Assembly: GCA_036365455.1 (NCBI GenBank)
Contig: JAWQUS010000003.1
Span: forward strand, 8,018,001-8,082,000
Source of the DNA: Macrosoma leucophasiata
Taxonomy: Eukaryota; Arthropoda; Insecta; Lepidoptera; Hedylidae
Reading direction: 5' to 3'
DNA length: 64,000 nucleotides
The notes beneath the pieces are model-generated. The model did not search any database, was not told where the DNA came from, and saw only the letters and a program-made list of their open reading frames with translations. A program made the position numbers and the translations under genes. This document shows, in pieces, positions 44,529-56,197 of the stretch. How positions within the stretch are numbered: position 1 is the first letter of the stretch; every line of letters starts with the position of its first letter.

Positions 44529-44901
44529 TCAATCGTGTTGGAATGTTCACTATTTTTTTATTGGTTACCCTGTAATAGTATTGAATAAATAAATACTATG
44601 TGTCTTTGAAACATATAGTCAATAAGTACTTAATTAAAAGTTGTTAAGATATAACGATTCAAAATGTTGCGAATAGTGAAATGACTCAAAACGGCCTATA
44701 TAAAAATTCAGCACGTTATGACGTCACACCGCGGTACAACAGTTTACAAATAATAATATGTAGGCTATGTACATAATCTTATGGTGTTGATTAATCCCAG
44801 CAAAAGTAACTATGTTAGTATTCACTAATTTATTCTTGTTCTTATTTAATATTTTTACATACATAAGTAGTTATAAAACAAACAAACATATACCTATAAG
44901 A

Positions 44902-45045
44902 AATTAAAAAATAGTGCGCCGCCGGCAGCGGGAACATGGTCTAAGCTATCGGTGGTTAGGGTCACAGAGACAGGAACCTCCTCACTATACGTGCCGTGCC
45001 GAGGAGTACCGCCTTCTGTATTAGACCCATGATCCAACCTTGATC
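44902..45045 (-). repeat. Dong-type 3' end inside T1 copy 2
   Basis: Same fragment, same internal position and relative orientation as 36619-36766, bounded by a TTATTATTATTA run at the 5' side. It supports a single ancestral capture. Confidence 0.75.
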
Positions 45046-46320
45046 TTATTATTATTATAGTTTTAAGTACGAAAAACAGTTTAATATTGATATAACTTGT
45101 AGATCTTTGTTTTTAACCATTACATAAAAAAAATACTTTTTTCTTCATAAATATTTTAAAAATTATAATTCCTATTGCTACTGTGAATTTGGTCTTAAAA
45201 ATAACAAAAAATTGTGCTAATTACTTGGGTGATTTTTAGAGTCGTTACGACAGTACAATCTTAATAAATAGCTGCCCCGACGAACTTCGTATCGCCTTAG
45301 AGGTATAAACAAATTACATGACCAAAAAATCGAAAAAAAAATTGGTAAGAATCACCCTCACCATTTAGGGATATAAAAAAGACTACAACCGATTCTCATA
45401 CCTACCAACTATACACACAAAATTTCATACTGATCGGTCTTGCCGCTGCGGAGGAGTATTTTTACAAACACTATCACACGAGAATTTTTTAAATATGTTT
45501 GATATCATAACAATACATTATTCTTGCCTTTCAAAATCACCAGGAAGTTTAAAAAACTATACCTCCGGTTCTGATGATGCAGAGTTCAAACAGTCGTAGG
45601 TATACCACGCAATACGCTCGTGGCATCTTTAAAACACTCGTGGAAGCAAAAACAAATCGCAACGTGACCGCTCGTCTCGACGTGACAGTCCGCGACACTC
45701 GCTACTGTAGCACTGCGAGAACCACTTAGAGGCCTCGTAGATGCGCATGTTTGTGTGAGTGTGCCGTTTCGAACGATGTGTTCGTAGTTTCCGTACTGTT
45801 CATATCTGTACTGTGGCAGTACCTTATCTACTTGCCGCAAAATGACAGTGTTCAGCACTGGCGTGTTTCGGTCAGGTGGTATCAGAATCAGAATCAGAAA
45901 CTCATTTATTCATTTAGGGTGATAGGCACCTCTTATGACACGTCAAAAACAAACAAAATAAATTAAAGGGAACAACAATTGATATACATGTCAAACAAGA
46001 TAAAAAAAATATATGTAAAGTCAAGAATATCGCTAAGATAAAACGAAATGTAATAAACTTATGTAAAAAGTATATCAGTAGAATGTCTCATTACCCCTTT
46101 ACAAACTGATAACAAAGAGTAAAAAGAAAAGAAAAGGAGTAATTCTTAGTCATTCACCGGCAAAGTTCCAAAGGCCAATATGATCTGAGAAAAACTTGCC
46201 GGAAAAAACTCAGTCGGCCCCTTTTAAAATATCTCTTAGTCATATTTTCACAATTTTCCATAATTTAAACAAATTTAAAATTAACAATAAAATATCAACA
46301 TTACACTTTAATTATTACAT

Positions 46321-47625
46321 TTAACACCCTTGTGGAGCTAGATCAGCATTTAGCCAAACATTTCTATCCTTGAGATAGTCCTCGAGTTTATAGTAAGCCT
46401 TTTTACATAGAGTGCGTTTAATTAATGCTTTGAATTTACTATCGGTGAGTTCAGCAATCCCGGATGGGATCTTGTTATAAAATTCTACACTATATTTTAG
46501 GAAAGATGTGTGAGTTTTCGTCAGTCGAAAACTTGGCAGAGACAACTTGTTCTTATTTCTCGTATTATAACTATGCCTATCGGAGATTTTATCAAACAGA
46601 TGTAAATTTTTCCTCGCCAAAAGTTTATTTTCATAGATGTAATGGCAAGGGACTGTCATTATATTTATTTCTCTCAATAGTTCTTTCAAAGAATCACGAC
46701 TACGTAAATTATACATCGCTCTAATGGCTCTCTTCTGTAATACGAAAATTGATTGTACGTCAGCCGCTCGACCCCACAATAAAATACCATAGGACATGAC
46801 ACTGTAAAAATAGCAAAAATATACAAGTCTCGCAGTGTCTATATCAGTTAATTGCCTAATTTTTCTAACAGTATAAGCTACGGCACACAGACGTTTCGCT
46901 AACTGCCTAATATGTGGTCCCCATTGTAACTTCGAGTCAAGCGTTATTTCCAAGAAGGTAGCGTCATCAACAAATTGAATTTTGTCATTGTTTATAAAAA
47001 TGTGTTCTTCTTTACTTTTTACATTAGGGAGGGTAAAACGGATACATTTGGTTTTTTTACTATTCAGTGCAAGATTATTGACAGTAAACCATTTATGTAC
47101 TTCTCCTATGACCTTATTTACAGTATCGTAATCTGGATTTCGTCTGTTCACTTTAAAAACTATTGAAGTATCGTCTGCATATAAAATTGTTTTGGGCATA
47201 CTGTTAGGCATCAAATGAAGTAAATCATTAATGTAGATTAAAAACAGAAATGGTCCTAATATTGAGCCCTGTGGGACACTCATTCCTGTCTTTGCACCTT
47301 GAGATTTTATTCCATTCACTTGAACTACTTGTTCCCGATCCTTAAGGTAAGATTGAACAAGTTGAAGAGCTTTATTTTCAAGTCCATAATGATCAAGTTT
47401 GCCAATTAATGTATTGTGGTCCACGCAGTCAAACGCCTTTGAAAGGTCGCAAAATATACCTATAGCATCTTGTGAATCCTCCCAACCTTCAAAAGTATGT
47501 TTTAATAAAGCAACACCGGCATCGGTTGTACAACGTCCTTTTGTAAAACCAAATTGCTGTTCGTGTAAGATGTTATTTGTATTGAAATGTTGCAGCAATT
47601 GAGTAAGCATTCGTTTTTCGAACAC
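46321..47625 (-). pseudogene. CR1-like reverse transcriptase (434-codon open segment)
   Basis: The longest open frame in the window. RT motifs: QFGFTKGRCTTDA (residue 24 on), FCDLSKAFD (58-66, catalytic Asp), SVPQGSILGPFLFLIYIND (from 116) and LYADDTSIVF (YADD at 149-152), then a thumb and C-terminal region to a stop at 46321. The pattern fits the CR1/Jockey-type group; the tandem-repeat 3' tail favours CR1-like. The upstream part of the ORF is frameshifted, so the element is broken although this segment is open. Confidence 0.9.
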
Positions 47626-47780
47626 TTTACTGAGAACGGGCAGAATAGATACCGGTCTATAATTATTAGGGTTTTTATTGTCACCTGATTTAAATAACGG
47701 TATAACTTTACTAAATTTTAATAAATCTGGAAAGACTTCCTGATCAATACATAAGTTAAAAAATTATGCTAAGTAAGGAG

Positions 47781-48466
47781 CTAAGGTCGATCTATAATCG
47801 ACTTACTCACCATAACAGACATGCCATAAATATCTTCGGTAGCTTTTATTTTAAGTTGATGAAAAGCTGATCTTACAGACTGTGGGCTAACATGCTTAAA
47901 CCTAAATTGAATAGTACAAGCTTCTACGTTAGTTTTCAGAATATCAATGGATAATAAAGAGGATGAGTTTAAGGGTTTTGTAATTTCAAAGGGAATATTA
48001 GCAAAGTATTCTACAAAGTGCTGAGCAATGTCAGGATTCGAACTCACAGTACCCTGAGATGTCTCCAAAATCACGCGAACATCACTCCGTTTATTTTTGC
48101 CCGCTGCACTGTTTATTACTTTCCACGTAGCCTTCATCTTATCGTCTGCATTTATTATTTTCCTACTCAAATATATAGACTTTGCCTTTTGACACACATT
48201 TTTGAAATTTTTTGAATATGTAGCAATATATTTATTAAGTTTTTCATTTTGCATACAATTCTTAAGGCCGTATAATTCGAATAATCTCTCCCTACTTCTA
48301 CGAATGCCAGTTGTAGCCCAATCACACTAAATTTATATTTGGTAGATTTAGTTTTAATTTTAAATGTGTTATTAAATTGTGCATCAAGTACCTTAAAAAT
48401 TTGCTCATAACAATTATTTGCACTATTTAAATCAAACTTTTGGGAATATAACTCTTTAATTAACAT
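47781..48466 (-). pseudogene. CR1-like ORF, linker between endonuclease and RT
   Basis: Two overlapping open segments in different frames (47781-48254 and 48167-48466). Recognisable features are ATWKVINSAAGKN and NPDIAQHFVEYFANIP, the region that normally precedes the RT in CR1/Jockey-like ORF2. Frame changes near 48240 and 47780 separate it from its neighbours. Confidence 0.7.
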
Positions 48467-48648
48467 GTCATTAAAATGGTTGAATTTAGTAGAAGTTATT
48501 TATGTTTTTTCTGTTACATTTTTACTATTAACAGTGGCAAAAGTCATTATTAGCCCGCTATGATCCGAAGGCATGCAGTTAATAATATTTTTATCTAAAT
48601 ATTTAAGATCACAAAATATATTATCAATACAAGTTGCTGAGGTTGGAC

Positions 48649-49077
48649 TCACTTGGGTTGGTTCCAAAAAACATTATTTAGATTGAACGACATAAAAAGA
48701 TTCAATAGTCTACAACTATTATAGCTATTTTCCAAAATATTAATGTTGAAATCTCCACATACAATAACAGATTTTTTACTAGAACAAGATTTTGTCAATA
48801 CATCCTCCATAGTGGAGTCAAATACGTTAATGTTTTGGTAATTTGGTGGTCTGTAAACGCACACTATTATAAGCTTCTCCAGCTCAACATAAGATATTTC
48901 CGCAACATGTTCTACTGATAAGTCAACTATGTCCCTACGTTCCCTTGAATTGATAGAATTCTTTATCATAATAAGAGTACCTCCATGCTGCATAGTTTTT
49001 CGGGTATAACAACTTACAATTGAGTAATTTTCATAATTAATCAACACTTTGTTTTCTTTCAACCAACGCTCAGATAA
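48649..49077 (-). pseudogene. CR1-like APE endonuclease fragment
   Basis: The minus strand reads LSERWLKENKVLINYENYSI, then GGTLIMIKNSI, VCVYRPPNYQ and VIVCGDFNINIL. The YRPP and GDFN motifs identify the C-terminal half of an apurinic-type endonuclease. The N-terminal half is missing because the element is 5'-truncated at 49077; open reading beyond that is family-A sequence. Confidence 0.8.
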
Positions 49078-49244
49078 GGTAAAGTACGGCCTGTAATTTC
49101 CGACACAGAGGCATAACTCCTTAGGCCTCAGGATTTGGCAACGCATCAGCATTGAAATCACTGGTTTCATGTAGATGTTTACAGTATTACTTATCGTCAT
49201 TGTAAACTGTATGCTTGTTTTCCACTTCATGATATTAAAAAAAA

Positions 49245-50520
49245 TCTTTATGAAATTATTCTGAAGCAGCAAGAAGACACTGAGGTACGAGTAGTTCATT
49301 CATGATGTACAGCCCAGTACCGGGTTACCCCTCACCATATGAGAATAATTGGGAAACGCTGGTAATTCGTGCGCACGCTTAAATTTTGTGATTCAACTAT
49401 CTTAGACTAATATGAAACTCTCAATACCGCAGTTAATGTAGGTACGACTATTTACAAAGTTTGTGAACTTCTGCCACGTAGTTAGATTTGAGCTTATTTT
49501 AGATATTGATTTTATCATTTTGTCGAGCCAAGTGTTATTAGTGTAAGTGGAGTATGAACTGCCTATAATATTTGTATCCCTAAGTGACGATAAGAAAGGT
49601 ATGTAGACGCTTCAATGGCAGGTAAATCGACAATATATCAGTAATATATTTATATAACTTGTACACCGCTGGACCAAAATGGATTGTCAACCGATTATAT
49701 GTAGTAAGTATTACAAGTACCTACCTAGTAAGTAGGTAAGTGCTACTGAAAAAATTGGTAAATTTTGATAAAGTAACGTTTCTCTATGATAAAGTTATTA
49801 TTATCAATAACAGACTTAGAGAACTTTAATATATTAGAAACGTGAATCCATATATTTGCATAATTAGATTGTTTTTCACAAAATTCAGCGCCTAAAATTA
49901 AAGTAGGATAATCACTACGAAGGCATAATTGCTATGACCCAACCCCTGTATTATGATACTTTCGTACAAAATCGAAATGAGGAAAATCTTAGTCACATAA
50001 TTAAGCAACATGTTGTGTCCGAATATTATGAAAGGTCTGTTGTTATATGGAATAATTCCAGGAGAGAATTAAGTAAGTGTACATTCTGTTTCATTACAGG
50101 GTATTTATTATTAATATATTATTTAAAACAGAGTTCTAAGATATCCCATTAATAGTTCAAAAGTTACGATTTAAAGTAGTTTCGGATAGTTTATATCTGA
50201 ATTTTTAAATTACGACAAAGCGATTTTCCAAATTATAAATAATATTTATGAATGCTTTTGTTTTTGATAATAATATTTCATCAACGATTTTTCAACTTCA
50301 ACTTTGATCTTCATCGATTCTCGATCATTTTGTTGTTTTCTTTGTCATAATTGACATAATTTTTCTATCTATTCAATAACAAAATAAATAAATCACGTTC
50401 AAAATTGTTAATATCAAGAAAACAGACAATTTATAGAGACATACGTTAACTTTAACGGTATAATTTCAGCTAATTTCAGTTGTAAATCAGATGGCAGCCA
50501 TTCGCCTCGCAGATTTTTTA
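49245..50520. other. Intron interior, unassigned
   Basis: Part of the 8.7-kb prominin intron; no repeat family seen, in contrast to the rest of that intron. Confidence 0.45.
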
Positions 50521-50523
50521 AAA

Positions 50524-51115
50524 CATTTTTAATGTAATTGGAAGTGGCAAACTAGCATGTTCACATTGATTTTTTTTTTTATGTAGTTGAAATGGCAAAC
50601 AAGCATGCAGTTCACATTGATGTTAAGTGATGACTGCAGCCTATAGACACCCACACAAAGACCAAGGTCAAAATGCAAATGCGTTACCACTCCTGAGGCC
50701 TAAGGTGTTATGCCTCTGCCTAAGGTGTTATGCCTCTGTGCCGGAAATTACAGGGCCGTACATTAACACCTGACCGGAACACGATAGTGCTGAACACTAC
50801 CATTTAGCGGCAAGTAAATCAGGTAATGCGGTGGTGCCTACGCCCGCGAGCTCCGTCACTGGAGCTCTACCACCAGTAAAATTGCACTGACTGCAGCCTA
50901 TAGCCACCCACACAAAGACCAAGGTCAAAATGCAGATGCGTTACCACTCCTGAGACCTAAAGTGTTATGCCCCTGTGCCGGAAATTACAGGGCCGTACAT
51001 TATCAACTGACTGGAACACGATAATTCTGAATACTACCATTTAGCGGCAAGTATATTAGGCAATGCGGTGGTGCCTACGCCCGCGAGCTCCGTCACTGGA
51101 GCTCTACCAGAAGTA
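50524..51115 (-). repeat. Family A inside family A
   Basis: Outer copy: 50524-50569 and 50880-51115 (ends GGAGCTCTACCAGAAGT). Inner full-length copy: 50570-50879 (poly-T to CTACCACCAGT). The inner copy also has a 20-bp local repeat CTAAGGTGTTATGCCTCTG. It lies 90 bp from the prominin exon at 51207. Confidence 0.85.
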
Positions 51116-51206
51116 ATTATTAGCATAATGATGTTCACGATATACTCATACTTTTCCCTACTAAAATAGTAAAATAAGTTTCCACAATAAAATAAGAAAA
51201 ACCAAC

Positions 51207-51397
51207 CTTCTGAGCAATAATATCACCCTGGTTGTTGATGTAGAACTGCGCAGTATGGATGTGGCTGAGCGATATGTTTAATTTTCTCCTAAACGGCATC
51301 AATTGCAATTCCAGTTCAGTTAGTTTGAATACTAAGTCAGCTCGAAGCTGTTCCAGTGGCTTTATGTTTGTTGTGTATAGCCTTTGTGTTCTTGTAG
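51207..51397 (-). CDS. prom: Prominin exon (IKPLEQLR helix)
   Basis: Acceptor TATATTTTCAG, donor AAG|GTTGGT; two bases plus 63 codons. The product has NIKPLEQLRADLVFKLTELE and later RRKLNISLSHIHTAQFYINN, which lines up with the prominin segment LPIEQ...L..L....ILASLDFAQNFI; a sequon NIS is present. It ends in phase 0. A foldback MITE (51421-51701) with its left 9-bp flanking repeat at 51412-51420 sits just upstream of the acceptor, leaving only 14 original intron bases between that repeat and the exon. Confidence 0.88.
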
Positions 51398-51420
51398 CTG
51401 AAAATATAAGAAAATTTTAA

Positions 51421-51701
51421 TATTGAAATAAAACTAGTTTTCGGATTTATCTCGCGTATATTAAACTAAAATGATTATTTAAAATCGAACCCGACGTTCG
51501 ATCCTGAACGCTACGCAAGACGTTTGCGAAATAGATGGAGGTAGCTCCACATAATAATTTTTCAAACTGCTGTCAGACGATTACCACCTCAGTCTGCCCG
51601 AGACCACGGAAGTTGAAAAGCGACCGAAACGTCGGGTTCGATTTTAAATAATCATTTTAGTTTAATATACGCGAAATAAATCCTAAAACTAGTTTTATTT
51701 C
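51421..51701. mobile_element. Foldback MITE M3, about 72-bp arms, beside a prominin exon
   Basis: Arms begin GAAATAAAACTAGTTTTCGG and extend through CGCGTATATTAAACTAAAAT to CGAACCCGACG. AAATTTTAA lies on both sides (51412-51420, 51702-51710). The element sits just upstream of the acceptor of exon 51207-51397. Confidence 0.8.
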
Positions 51702-52574
51702 AAATTTTAACCTATGAAAGAAAAATTGGTGGAGATAAGTCTCTGTTAACCCAGGAGTAACAGATCCCTAGTGAAAGAATAATTTCTATCGGAATAGTAA
51801 TCTACTGTCATCTACAATTTACAACATTGAAAACAACTGAATCGAATTATCTTATTTATTTTGTACTGGGAATTGTGAACAAATAAAAAATCGTAGAAAA
51901 GAAAATTTTTAGATCAGACTTGTTATTCTTGTGTCAAAATTTCTGTAATAGATACACAAAAAGATAGTAGGTAGTTAATTTGGCAGTGGTATATGATGTT
52001 TTGGTTTCCTCAAGATGCACTGATGTTCAAATGTGAGACAAAGTTATGAAAACTATGTTAACAACTGTTATTTTGTCTTTTTTTAAGGCATATTCTTTTA
52101 TTCAACGCGATGTTTCAATCGCTTTTCAGCTGCTGTAGTTCCAGTCAAATTCAGCGGATATTTGTCTAATTGTAGTTTAAAAAGTGGCAACAGTAGTTGT
52201 GTAGATAACACTATTATTCATTCAAAAAGAGCATTAGGTATATAAGCGAAAAACATCACTGTACTTAGTCGGAAAACTTACAAGTCGGAAAACTTACATG
52301 TCTAATAACGTATAAAACTGAATGGACCAAGATTTGGCATTTTGCACTATAGTTATTTGTTCGGCGTTAAAATACCTATTCAACAATGTATTACATATGT
52401 GTAGCTATTGGAGCGTGAACCGAGAGTTTATACAAATTATGGCATCATCCTTTCGCCGTTTCGCCAACACACCGAACATGTAAGCATTATAAGATATTAG
52501 TTTCCATTAGATCCATTGTGCAGTCTTCGAAGTTGATGTACATAATGTGTAAGGTAAGTGGATTACTAACTCAC

Positions 52575-52690
52575 CCAAAGTTTCAAGTCTCCCAGCTGTA
52601 GTCAAATCTGTTACCTGCGCTGCAACGTTTTCGAGCTGATCAATCAGTGAGGGTAAGTCTTTACCAACTACCGGTCCATTGTAATCCATT
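52575..52690 (-). CDS. prom: Prominin exon (extracellular loop, RLETL helix)
   Basis: Acceptor TGTTTTAAG|A, donor TTTGG|GTGAGT; 116 bases. The encoded MDYNGPVVGKDLPSLIDQLE continues to TTAGRLETL. The methionine is internal, not a start: the preceding A completes an arginine codon from the upstream exon. The alternation of L and charged residues fits the helical second extracellular loop. The final G joins CT of the next exon as alanine. Confidence 0.83.
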
Positions 52691-52924
52691 CTTAAAACAT
52701 TAAATTGCTTAACAAATATTTTAAAGAAATAATGTTTTTTTTATTTCCAGTTGAAGTAGCCTGAAGTTAATATGTTGGTACTGTATTTTGTAGTGCCAAA
52801 GGAGCCATTAATTTAATTTAATTTAATTAATTTAGCTTTGCCTGTAGGTTTTTTTTGTGTGTAGGTAAATTATTTGCTACGAAACACAATTACGCTATAA
52901 ATCAAAATGAATTAAGAATAATAT

Positions 52925-53590
52925 AAATATAAATAATAATATAAATTGTATATCTTGGATGTGCTTTTAGCAAGGATGGTAGGTACACCACTGACATAGA
53001 AAGAAGAGTGCTTGCTGGGAATTGCGTGAATGGAGCGTTGGGTAAGCTGCTAGAATCTAAACATCTCAGCCAGCGGGCTCGACTAGCCGTACATAATGCT
53101 GTACTTACTCCAACGCTTTTATATGGAAGCGAGAGCTGGGTATGCAGGAAAGAGCATGAAAGTAAGTTGAACGCGGTCGAGATGAGATCCTTGCTCAAGA
53201 TCTGCGGTGTATCACTCACCGATCGCGTTCGTAATGAAGATGTAAGAAAGAGACTTTGTGTGAATGATAGTATCGGTGTAAAAATGAAAAAAGGCATGCT
53301 CCGATGGTTCGGGCATATAGAAAGAATGTCGAATGAGCGAATGACTAAACAGATATACAATGCGAATGTGGATGGTTGCAGAGGCCCAGGAAGACCAAGG
53401 CTGACCTACCATGACCAAATAGGTCGAGTTCTGTCTGGGGGTCAAAAGTCTTAGGAATCGGCGTGCATGTATGAAGAGAATGATGAAGGTAGACGAGGCA
53501 CGAGAGGTTTGTCAGAACCGGGATGTCTGGCGCTCTACACTCTCTGCCTACCCCGTTAGGGACCTGGCGTTAAGATACATACATACAATT
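52925..53590 (+). mobile_element. LINE family F, 3' part with (ATAC)n tail
   Basis: A 5'-truncated non-LTR element ending in GATACATACATACA, flanked by AATTAAGAATAA on both sides (about 52911-52922 and 53587-53598). About 29 AT-rich bases lie between the left repeat and the first LINE-coding base. It lies in the prominin intron between exons ending 53749 and starting 52690, antisense to the gene. Confidence 0.8.
53008..53454 (+). pseudogene. LINE F ORF, C-terminal segment
   Basis: A 148-codon open segment; coding sequence actually begins near 52950 (YLGCAFSKDGRYTTDIERRV). Motifs typical of the region after RT in several LINE clades: TLLYGSESWVCRK, MRWF-like MLRWFGHIERMSNERM and GCRGPGRPRLTYHDQIG. 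The frame shifts near 53440; sequence continues to a stop in a PVRDLA-type end before the ATAC tail. Clade not determined. Confidence 0.75.
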
Positions 53591-53748
53591 AAGAATAAAT
53601 TCAATTATTTGAAAAATAAATGTAAATTCAATTACAATTAAATGCCTGTACCAACTTATTTGGCTTTCGTGAATGCACTTTTAAGAATATATTGTTATGC
53701 TACCATGCAAATTTTCAATTAAGTTTTGTATAATAGCGTTATCAATAC

Positions 53749-53970
53749 CTGTGTTTAGCCAAATTTACATTCGATATAACAAGAATCTGGTTCAGCAGGG
53801 AGTTGAAATTGGCGGATACGGTTTTTAGAAAACCGACGTCTATAGCCGAGGCGAGCCTTCCCAAATCCGCTTGTAGTTCCTCCCATTCGAAGTAGGACGT
53901 CTCTCTATTGACATCCAGTATTTTGTCCAATTGAAATACAATGTAGGCTGGTCGATTGTTTTCGCAGTCT
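53749..53970 (-). CDS. prom: Prominin exon (extracellular loop, DCENNR motif)
   Basis: Acceptor TTTATTTCAG, donor ACAG|GTATTG; 222 bases in a single open frame. The product starts DCENNRPAYIVFQLDKILDV, corresponding to the DC.(K/E)NR motif of prominins, and continues as predicted helix (ELQADLGRLASAIDVGFL). The frame is set by the split arginine codon at the 5' junction and another at the 3' junction (AG|A), so both neighbours confirm it. Confidence 0.87.
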
Positions 53971-54030
53971 CTGAAATAAATTTAATTATTCGTAGAAGTT
54001 TGCGTTTAATTGTTTTCGTCGTTTTTTTTG

Positions 54031-54048
54031 GAGCTCTACCACCAGTAA
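54031..54048 (-). repeat. Family A, last 18 bases
   Basis: GGAGCTCTACCACCAGT after a short T run; a minimal fragment. Confidence 0.5.
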
Positions 54049-54750
54049 CTGTGCTACTTCAAAACGAAGCAGTACCTGCAGTAGATGCATCTGTAGGCGT
54101 ATGAAGTTGGCTTATACTACGCCTATGGATGAGAGATAAAAGGTACTGTGCAGTAGGAAATCATTAAATATGTCCTGAATTAAATAGGGACCATAATGGG
54201 ATGACAGTATATAGGGTTTTGGGGTTCTACTCAAAAGATCCCAATAAGTCAAAAGGTCCTAGTGCAAGAGCCACTCCTAAATTTTATGAATTTATTAGAT
54301 AAAGAATAATTATGTTACTTCAATTCCTATACTTAAACCGAAAATTTCATTACAATAATGAGCTACCGAAAATACATATATTTTTGTTATATTTTGTATT
54401 CCAGATACATTTTAATTAAATGATCACCCTGCAAGAAGCGTGTAAATAACGATAAACCACGTTAAAATTCATTGCTTAATTTATGTTTGCACTTTATGAG
54501 AAATGATATCGTATTTTGTGTTCAAAAACACACGCGAAAAGCGTAACCCATGTAGTAGACGAACATCAAAGGAACGTTACGACTTCTGTGGTCTCTTTAT
54601 TAATATCTCATACAGCGTAACTCTGAACGCTTTTGGGATAAGATTGTTTTTCTCCTTATTTAATTGTAACGCGATTTATTCTAGTCACCAACAGAATCTC
54701 TATTACGAAGGCTGATATTTTCTTACAAATGACGCTATACAGATATTTTA

Positions 54751-54958
54751 TGACGACCCGGTTAGGCCCGGCGGTGTGAGTTGACCGTTTGATTCAAAGG
54801 GTCGCGGGTTCGATCCCCGCACCGGGACAAATATTTGTATGGCCTACAGATATTTCTTTCGGGTCTGGGTGTTTGTGTATGTGTTGTTTGTATATAACGG
54901 CACCCACGACACAGGTTTTATACCTACTGTAGGGCTGTGAGTGTATGGGTATTTTATT
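54751..54958 (+). mobile_element. Family-B tRNA-like SINE
   Basis: GACGACCCGGTTAGGCCCGG, box B GGGTTCGATCCCCGC, acceptor-like ACCGGGAC and full body to GTGAGTGTATGGGTATTTTA. In the prominin intron between the exons at 57423 and 53970. Confidence 0.83.
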
Positions 54959-55134
54959 TATTAACCGACTTCTTTATGTTATTATTTTAGGTAGCTATCT
55001 ACCTATTAATATGAAAGTAATAGAAGTATAGTATAGGCAGGTAATATTTTGGTATTGTGAGTTATTTTTGGAGAAAAATATCATTGTTTTCTGTATTTCT
55101 TTCACTTTACTGTGAGGAATGCATTTCCATGTTA

Positions 55135-55675
55135 TTGTTTGTATAGTAAACGAATACTGCAGCATATACCTACGCGTCTAAACAAACACCAATGGTCAAA
55201 ATGCACGTGCGTGGAGACTCCTGTAAACTAAGTAGTTTTGCCTCTCTGACATTTATAACGGAACCGTATTGGTTTTTATTGGTGGTAGAGCTTCAGTGAC
55301 GGAGCTCGCGGGCGTAGGCACCACCGCATTACCTAATATACTTGCCGCTAAATGGTAGTGTTCAGCACTATCGTGTTCCGGTCAGGTGGTAATGTACGGC
55401 CCTGTAATTCCGGGCACAGAGGCCCTTGGACCTTGGTCTTTGTGTAGGTGTCTATAGTTATGCTATAGGCTATGTATATGTTATAGGCTGTAGTGATCAC
55501 TTAACATCAATGTGAACTGCATCCTTGTTTGCCACTTTCATTACATAAAAAAGGTACCACTTCATCGGAACACTTTACTAGTGGTGAACACTACCAATTG
55601 GCTATAGAAAGATTAGGTATTGCGGTGGTGCCTACGCTCCCAAATGCCCACACTGGTGCTCCACCGTCAGCAGTC
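55135..55675 (-). repeat. Old family A interrupted by a younger inverted family A
   Basis: Outer diverged copy 55135-55262 and 55548-55675 (minus). Inner copy 55276-55547 in plus orientation, GGTGGTAGAGCTTCAGTGAC to CATTACATAAAAAA. GGT is repeated at both joints. Confidence 0.75.
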
Positions 55676-56197
55676 ATACATTACTGTTATTTTGTAGGCC
55701 TTAAATTGAAAAAAAAAAAAACAGGCTAACTGGCAAATCGTACCAGAAAAGTATGAACAACAGCTTTTCGATAATATGTAGTATTTACTCTATTCTCTTT
55801 GTTACAAGTACGTGTTAACTTAGTTTTCGTTCAATTTCTTATTCTGTGATTAATAATTAATGCTATTCTAGAGCCATATTACTAAAGCGTGTAACTTTGT
55901 CATCTCGGTGAATATTGAAATTTCCATTAATTTAGCTTAGATTCCAGAGAGTTAGCTACTTAGCTAGTATTTGATTTGAAACTAGTTATGGACAAGATAG
56001 GATGCTATTCTACAATGTAGAGTCCTATATTATATTTTCAGACACAGAATTGTATATAGGTACATTTCGTACATATATGTAAGGGTTTTTGTGATCATTT
56101 ATTTATGAATTGATAGCATTTTTATTTGTAGTCGAGTTTCAGTGTAGGGATTCGAGCGCGTAGGGACCACTGGTCTGGTTTTGGTTTTTTTACTGGT

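Larger units (their letters stand above)
44000..45815 (-). mobile_element. TIR DNA transposon T1, copy 2
   Basis: Termini ACAGTATAGATTC... and ...ATATCTGTACTGTG match copy 1. It is inserted in a family-A element: target GCATTACC at 43992-43999 is repeated as GCAGTACC at 45816-45823. It carries the same Helitron-like and Dong 3' pieces in the same relative places as copy 1, plus a family-C SINE (44141-44528) absent from copy 1. Confidence 0.85.
45882..49077 (-). mobile_element. CR1-like non-LTR retrotransposon, 5'-truncated
   Basis: On the minus strand the element runs from a truncated APE endonuclease (49077) through RT to a 3' UTR and a short tandem tail of TTCTGA units (45882-45900). It interrupts a family-A element: A sequence ends at 45881 in GGTGGTA and resumes at 49078 with GGTA, so at least GGTA is duplicated. 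A second 3' end of this LINE family lies at 20600-21060. Several frame breaks make it non-functional. Confidence 0.85.
43927..49240 (+). repeat. Family-A element split by two large insertions
   Basis: One A copy in four parts: head 43927-43999 (ACTGGTGGTAGAGCTCC...CCGCATTACC), middle 45824-45881 (TTATCTACTTGCC...GGTCAGGTGGTA), and end 49082-49240 (GTACGGCCTGTAATTTCC...TTAAAAAAAA). The parts are contiguous in intact copies such as 61873-62165. T1 copy 2 and the CR1-like LINE fill the gaps. Confidence 0.85.

Noticed and set aside
35879..45815. Large inverted repeat (35.9-37.3 kb versus 44.0-45.8 kb) read as a segmental duplication
   Set aside because: Homology stops exactly at inverted termini with separate target duplications (CCCGCGCC and GCATTACC), so these are two transposon copies.
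46975..47602. Plus-strand open frames opposite the CR1-like RT
   Set aside because: Antisense shadows of a clear reverse transcriptase.
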